From Ptychodera flava (taxonomy: Eukaryota > Hemichordata > Enteropneusta > Ptychoderidae): a stretch of 64,000 bases of DNA. Position numbers and translations under genes: made by a program. Positions 59,236 through 64,000 of the stretch are shown one piece after another. Positions within the stretch are counted from its first letter, which is position 1; each line of letters starts with the position of its first letter. The notes below the pieces were generated by a model. It saw only the letters and a program-made list of their open reading frames with translations. It did no database searches and was not told where the DNA came from. The stretch lies in contig NC_091944.1 of the NCBI RefSeq assembly GCF_041260155.1, positions 22,922,377 to 22,986,376 on the forward strand, in the 5' to 3' direction.

Positions 59236-60220
59236 ACATCCTTAAACAATGCAAAAACGAATGCTCTTTTGTCCTAGTGAAATTTTAGCATTGTCTGTTA
59301 TTTCTTGTATGGAACGTGTGTACATTCTTAAAGTCTGATTTGTGTCCAGTATTTAGATCTCTACACTGAGTAACATTGAATGGACCAATCATACAGCTAA
59401 ACAGAAGGTTTGACAATTATGTGTTGCACAGCAAATTTCCATTTTGTTTCAACTAATAATGGTCCAGATTCCAGTTTGTATATGAGGACGCACTTATCCT
59501 TTTTGTGCTTTGACCCCCGTGTTCCAACGAGAATGAGACAAGCATAGAATTCATCCAACAATTATTTGGATGTCAACCTTTAGAAAATCTTCTTTGGACT
59601 CTTAAAAAGGCCGCCAGTCATCGACCCTTCGGGATAAGCGGTTGCAATTTACCTGTCTTTGAGTTTCCACGGTAGCTGAGCATATTCAATTTGAGTATTC
59701 AAAACATCACAGGTCACAGGGTTCATCAAAGGGAATCCATGTTTACTCGAATTCAGGTTCCAAAGACACTTTGCCTGTCAGTACATTCACCGGTCAAAGG
59801 TAAAACATAATCGCCGACGAAGGCTGTTTAATGGTTACGCACTTTCCCTTTATTCTTTTCTGAGTCGATTACACACCTAACAATAGCTCCCCGTCGTCTT
59901 TATTTTCAGCTACCGTAGTGTTCAAGCAAGCTGTTTTCACTGCGTTTTCCAATTTGCAAAATTTTGCCACTCGTTTGAATATAGAGTAAAATTTAATATA
60001 AAATAAAATGGAGAGTGTTTGCAATATTGTTCAACGCAGTAAAATGATGTGCATGCAGAATGTAAGCTTAGAGTGGGTTTACATGTATTGCTGCAAAGCA
60101 TCCGCGGCGTGCACATCTTGTATCTTCCATATATCCACCTATTTGATATAGCCAATCGCCCTATTTCTGTGCCTCTGTTTTTGTCTGTCTCGCGTCTCTT
60201 TGCCTGTTCATCCTACTCAC

Positions 60221-60251
<31 letters not shown>

Positions 60252-61750
60252 GTCTATCTGTCTGTTCATCAGTCTGTTTGTCAGTCAGTCAGTCAGACAG
60301 TCAGCCAGTTTGTAAGAAAAAGATATTACTCTAAATTTGTCACTAATTAACGCTTTTTAAATTTGTACAGATACACCATGAAACTTTCCAAATTGGTATC
60401 ACTCTATATAAAATCATGCTCTTCCTCTCTGGATGAAGCCACTGACGTCAAGAAACGACAAGGTTGGTTTTTTTTTCAAATAGTCTATTGAAACATCGTA
60501 AGATAATGTCGTCGAGCAACAGCGCAGGTTTTTTTTTCTGAAATGCTTTATCTAACGCGTGGCTGAGCTCTCACGTTTTAAGTCGCAATTGTACTGCGTT
60601 CGGCAGCTCAGGGTGAAGAACGCTGACTTTTGAATCCGACGGTGGACCACGAGAAGCAATGACAGCAAGACATATTTATACAAAGCAGGCATTTTGCATT
60701 CTCACCCTAATAAGGGTCAGGGTAATATGAAAAATTAGTAAAAACACCTAACTGGTCATATTGACTTACTTCCCCGCATACCTTGAACATGCTTTGTTCT
60801 ATCACAGACAGGAAGTCCGTTCTAGAACAAGATATTTACCTGCTTGTTGAACAATATATTGTGACTCAACACAGGGACTTAAAACCCCATTAGTAATCTA
60901 CTCAAATAAAGGGCTTAAAGGCCTAAAGAGTATTCTGAACATCTATTCTGAAAGTCTATTCTATCGGTTAGATGTGGGCACGGAATAGATTCCCCTTTGG
61001 TCTCGTATCCAATGTTTTCACGACATCATTGTGTAATGAAAGAAACTCATAGGTAGATCCGATATGGTAATACTATTTTTCTTATAGGCGAGGTCACAGA
61101 GGGCAATTTGTTTTCACTAGTCTTCATTCAGTCTCTCGGTTACTATAGGTGGGCCTTGTCAACCTCACCATTCGTAGCATTATCCAAGAGTGGGTGTCGC
61201 TCTGAAAGAAAATGTTTGCAACAAGCAAGATGCGCCATACTTAATTTACGATAGTGAATGGTCGCGAAGGGCAGCAATGTGCCCATATTGTCTGTGGCAC
61301 ATATTGCTGACCCTCGTTAGCTTCTTGATATTCACAACAGAGATGGAAAAAGGGTTTTTCACTTGTCCGACTAAGGGAACGAGCAAAACTAAAAGTAGGG
61401 GAGAAATATTTCATTGCTCTTTCGCGGCCACTTTTTTAAAGAACCGATCATTAGTATTTGAGATGTATTTTGATGTAAAAGAAAGGCTATACGCACACAA
61501 CTGAAGTTTTTATCATTTATCTACATTCTAAAAACAAATTTGTTCTTCATTTTGAATTGAGTGCCTCCTAGTTTGCTTTTATTTTTCTCTGGACCTTATA
61601 GCCGGTAAACCTTCCGTCAAATCTTTCAAATGTCTTGTTTTGCTGTTTTACCTCATGTATTTGCATGGCCTTTCAATCTTTTTCTGTGAACTTAATCTGA
61701 GGATCGCCATTTGCAGCAGAAGTTATCATCTCACATCGAGTTGTTTGCCA
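59236..61750. other. Upstream region, nothing coding recognised
   Basis: Contains a (TCTG)n microsatellite at about 60219-60300. ORFs at 60049-60315 and 61190-61504 show no domain or splice context. Confidence 0.4.
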
Positions 61751-62064
61751 TTTCGGTAGAATGCGCCTCCGAGTCGGCGACAGATCTGGAAATTTGGGCT
61801 CTCAAACTTTTACAAAACCTCTTTGGGTGTACCACTTGTTAGGGTTTTAGCCAACTTATTTTTGTGACAATCGAAAATTCAATTTTTCGTCACAGAGTCA
61901 ACATGGTGATCATGACGGCCATTTTGAATTTCAAATATCTGTAAATGATGGGTAGATTTTTCTCTAGTACGAAGTTTTGCACGGTGGCCTCTCATTTACA
62001 TATTGATTTCAAAATGAAACAGTTTAAATTTTCCGTTCAGAAAGCAACAGCGCGTACTAATCTA
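61751..62064 (+). repeat. TTAA MITE (family A), worn copy A13
   Basis: ggtagaatgcgcctccgagt, ggctctcaaacttttacaa, gacggccattttgaatttca and gcgcgtactaatct mark both ends and the core. Confidence 0.7.
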
Positions 62065-62453
62065 GTGCTTTCTAGCAACTTAAACAGTTAACAATACAAG
62101 TAGTTGCATATAAAGTCATTCACTGTAACGGACTAGACAGAAATTACAGAGGGGAGGTAGGGCCGATGTTTTTCAAAATGATGCTGCGCGAAAATATAGT
62201 GACCTTCCCAAATTTTCATACGCAAAAAAGTGACCCTGCCCCTGCATGTCACAGTCCGTATCAATGATATCTTAACTGACGTATAATTTCTCAATTGACC
62301 TTTGACCTTTCAAAGAATACTGTTTAACCTCTACAAATAATCACTTCTATGCGAGGTTTCAAGTACTTCAATGATAAAAAGATCACATATCACAATAAAT
62401 ATTTTTGTAAACTACAATTTGCTATTCAAAATCAAAAGGGACAAAAGCTTTAA

Positions 62454-62990
62454 AGCCCCATTAGCTCTAACTCTTGAAATTTGTTGACCTCAAAATATCT
62501 TCAAAGTCTCTCCTGGTTTTCTCTGAATTCTACCCTCAAAAGGGACATTTGCTTTTACTACACTAGGAAAACATTCTTTTGTGAAACATTTGACAAGTAA
62601 ATTCAAAATTTTAACTGTCATTTTGTTTTCCCGCCATTTTCAAAAATTGGCCATATTACAAAGGAAGCGGAACATACGATGTCACTGTTGAAAACATTCA
62701 CCCCTATGCATTACATTCGACTACTGTCTGCAGTTTATGTGAAGCTTTCAGTGCAGATATGTACAGTATCCAAGGATTTTGCTTTTCCACACGGGGCTGC
62801 GATTTAATGTTATGGCAAACATTTAATCGCAATGTAATCTTAATCTTGTTCAAAATGGCATGTATACAGTTCCAGCGGGTAGTTAATATTAAATTTATAC
62901 TCACACCTAAATTAGTGCATTCTCACAAACTTATTTTAGCGTGAAGGTAAATCATAAAAATGATGGTAAAAGATACAGCTAATGGGGGTT
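62454..62990. repeat. Family B MITE, second copy
   Basis: The ends ccccattagctctaactctt and agatacagctaatggggg match those of the element at 41687-42308. TTAA precedes the left end (62450-62453); the right flank is TTTA, so the duplication may be worn. Confidence 0.6.
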
Positions 62991-64000
62991 TATGTGACCA
63001 TCATTTCATATAGTTTGGCTTGTAATTGCACAGCAGGCACTATTATTATTTGTCAAGAAACGTATTACAGCCTAAATGTCAATTTTTAAAAACGTAAACA
63101 TATAAATTCACGTGTGTAGGAAGTTTGATTGTGGGAAAATACTCCATACGGTAATTACCCTAGACCATGATAACTGAATTAACTTAGCTATTCACCAATG
63201 TATCATAGCAATTATGGCTACATTTTGACGTAAACGGTTGACTTCAAGTTGCAATTGTGGTCGCCCTCTGACCCACGGTCATCGTCGAGATGCTTCATCG
63301 CCAGCTCTTCAGATCGTGCGCTGTTGAGAATGTTCATGGAAGCCGAGTTTCCTTCAAAATAATGCTGAACAATGCAAGGTGCAACGGCTTTCAATATATT
63401 TGTGTGCAATATATAAGGCCCAGGGAACGGCTGGTCGTAAATCAACTTCCAGCTCATCATTCTAAATTTACTGATACAAGGTTACAAGGTGTTTCAAAGT
63501 GTTGTCCTTACCTTGGAACAAGTTGATCGTTCGCATCAGTGAACGGAAAACGGCGATGACTTGTCGAATGAACTTCGTACACAATTGTTCCTAGGAAAGA
63601 GTTATCGGCCCGTCACAAAGGAGCGAGACTGAAAGGGGTTGGTGATTGTTGGGCGGAATGACGTTCCTAATGTCAATAAATGTCACCCCTTCGTTCCCTC
63701 GTGGTGGCGCCCTTCCCGAGTATTGCTATCTTGTGTAATATTCGTGTTTAGAGTGTTACAGTAAAAATGCATTAGATCTAATATGATAAACATGTCGTCA
63801 CTTTGGAAGTCTACACCGGCATTGTTGTTAATTTTAAGATTTGCGTCATTACAATTTGTTTGTCACTTCCGTTTCTTTAGTTCTTGGTAAAACAGCAGGA
63901 ACATGGCGACCGTCATGCAATGTTTGACTTCCATTTGCTACAGTCAAATTATATTGTCGCGTAATTTACAATTTCACCACCGCTCACCGAGTTTAAAAAA
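62991..64000. other. Right edge, possible upstream exon of the protease gene
   Basis: On the minus strand a frame from 63460 to 63218 includes MNILNSARSEELAMKHLDDD, an acidic, non-repetitive sequence that could be a first coding exon. No donor in the phase needed by exon 1 is convincing (GACC|GTGGGT has the wrong phase). Otherwise nothing recognised. Confidence 0.25.

Noticed and set aside
61190-61504. 104-codon plus-strand ORF
   Set aside because: No recognisable domain and no splice or repeat context. It may be chance.

Overview
The window is animal nuclear DNA: GT-AG introns, single-module exons flanked by phase-1 introns, extracellular mosaic domains (SEA, EGF, Frizzled, CUB, LDL-receptor class A, SRCR, trypsin), many microsatellites and dense transposon fossils. 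The gene content and the repeat types (Helitron-related elements with core tandem repeats, DIRS-like and BEL/Pao-like fossils, foldback elements) fit a marine invertebrate, most likely a deuterostome such as a hemichordate, cephalochordate or echinoderm. I cannot name the species from the sequence.

Layout. At the left edge (66-253, +) is the last exon of a CYP2-type cytochrome P450, carrying the haem-ligand cysteine. Bases 254 to about 9000 are intergenic and hold a MITE, foldback hairpins, a BEL/Pao-like fossil fragment, a Harbinger-like MITE and a 1-kb inverted-repeat element. From 57870 down to 9133 (minus strand) I could rebuild 37 exons by hand from splice sites, reading phase and domain match. 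In order they encode a cytoplasmic tail, a transmembrane helix, a SEA domain, a Ser/Thr/Pro linker, EGF, EGF, Frizzled, a 27-bp linker exon, a damaged Frizzled, EGF, EGF, Frizzled, a trypsin domain with Asp189, CUB, seven LDLa, an interrupted CUB, three LDLa, an enteropeptidase-like SRCR and a second trypsin domain with Gly at position 189. The right end (58280-64000) is repeat-rich upstream sequence with no convincing gene.

Interpretation. The first block resembles a corin-like type II transmembrane serine protease and the second resembles the extracellular part of enteropeptidase. No signal peptide or membrane anchor is visible for the second block. The last exon of protease 1 ends in a good phase-1 donor that fits the phase-1 CUB exon, so one membrane-anchored polyprotease of about 2,080 residues is possible. 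Reading through that same donor gives a stop ten codons later, so a shorter single-protease product or two separate genes are also possible. Two modules are damaged in this copy: the second Frizzled exon is out of frame and CUB2 is split by a 2.9-kb DNA transposon. Both are symmetric phase 1-1 modules, so skipping either would keep the reading frame.

The introns carry an instructive repeat record: a TTAA-associated MITE family with at least 12 copies, three junctions where two copies share one TTAA, nested insertions, a nearly full LINE ORF, a DIRS-like tyrosine-recombinase fossil, two large palindromic elements and two Helitron-related (HINE/pearl-like) elements.
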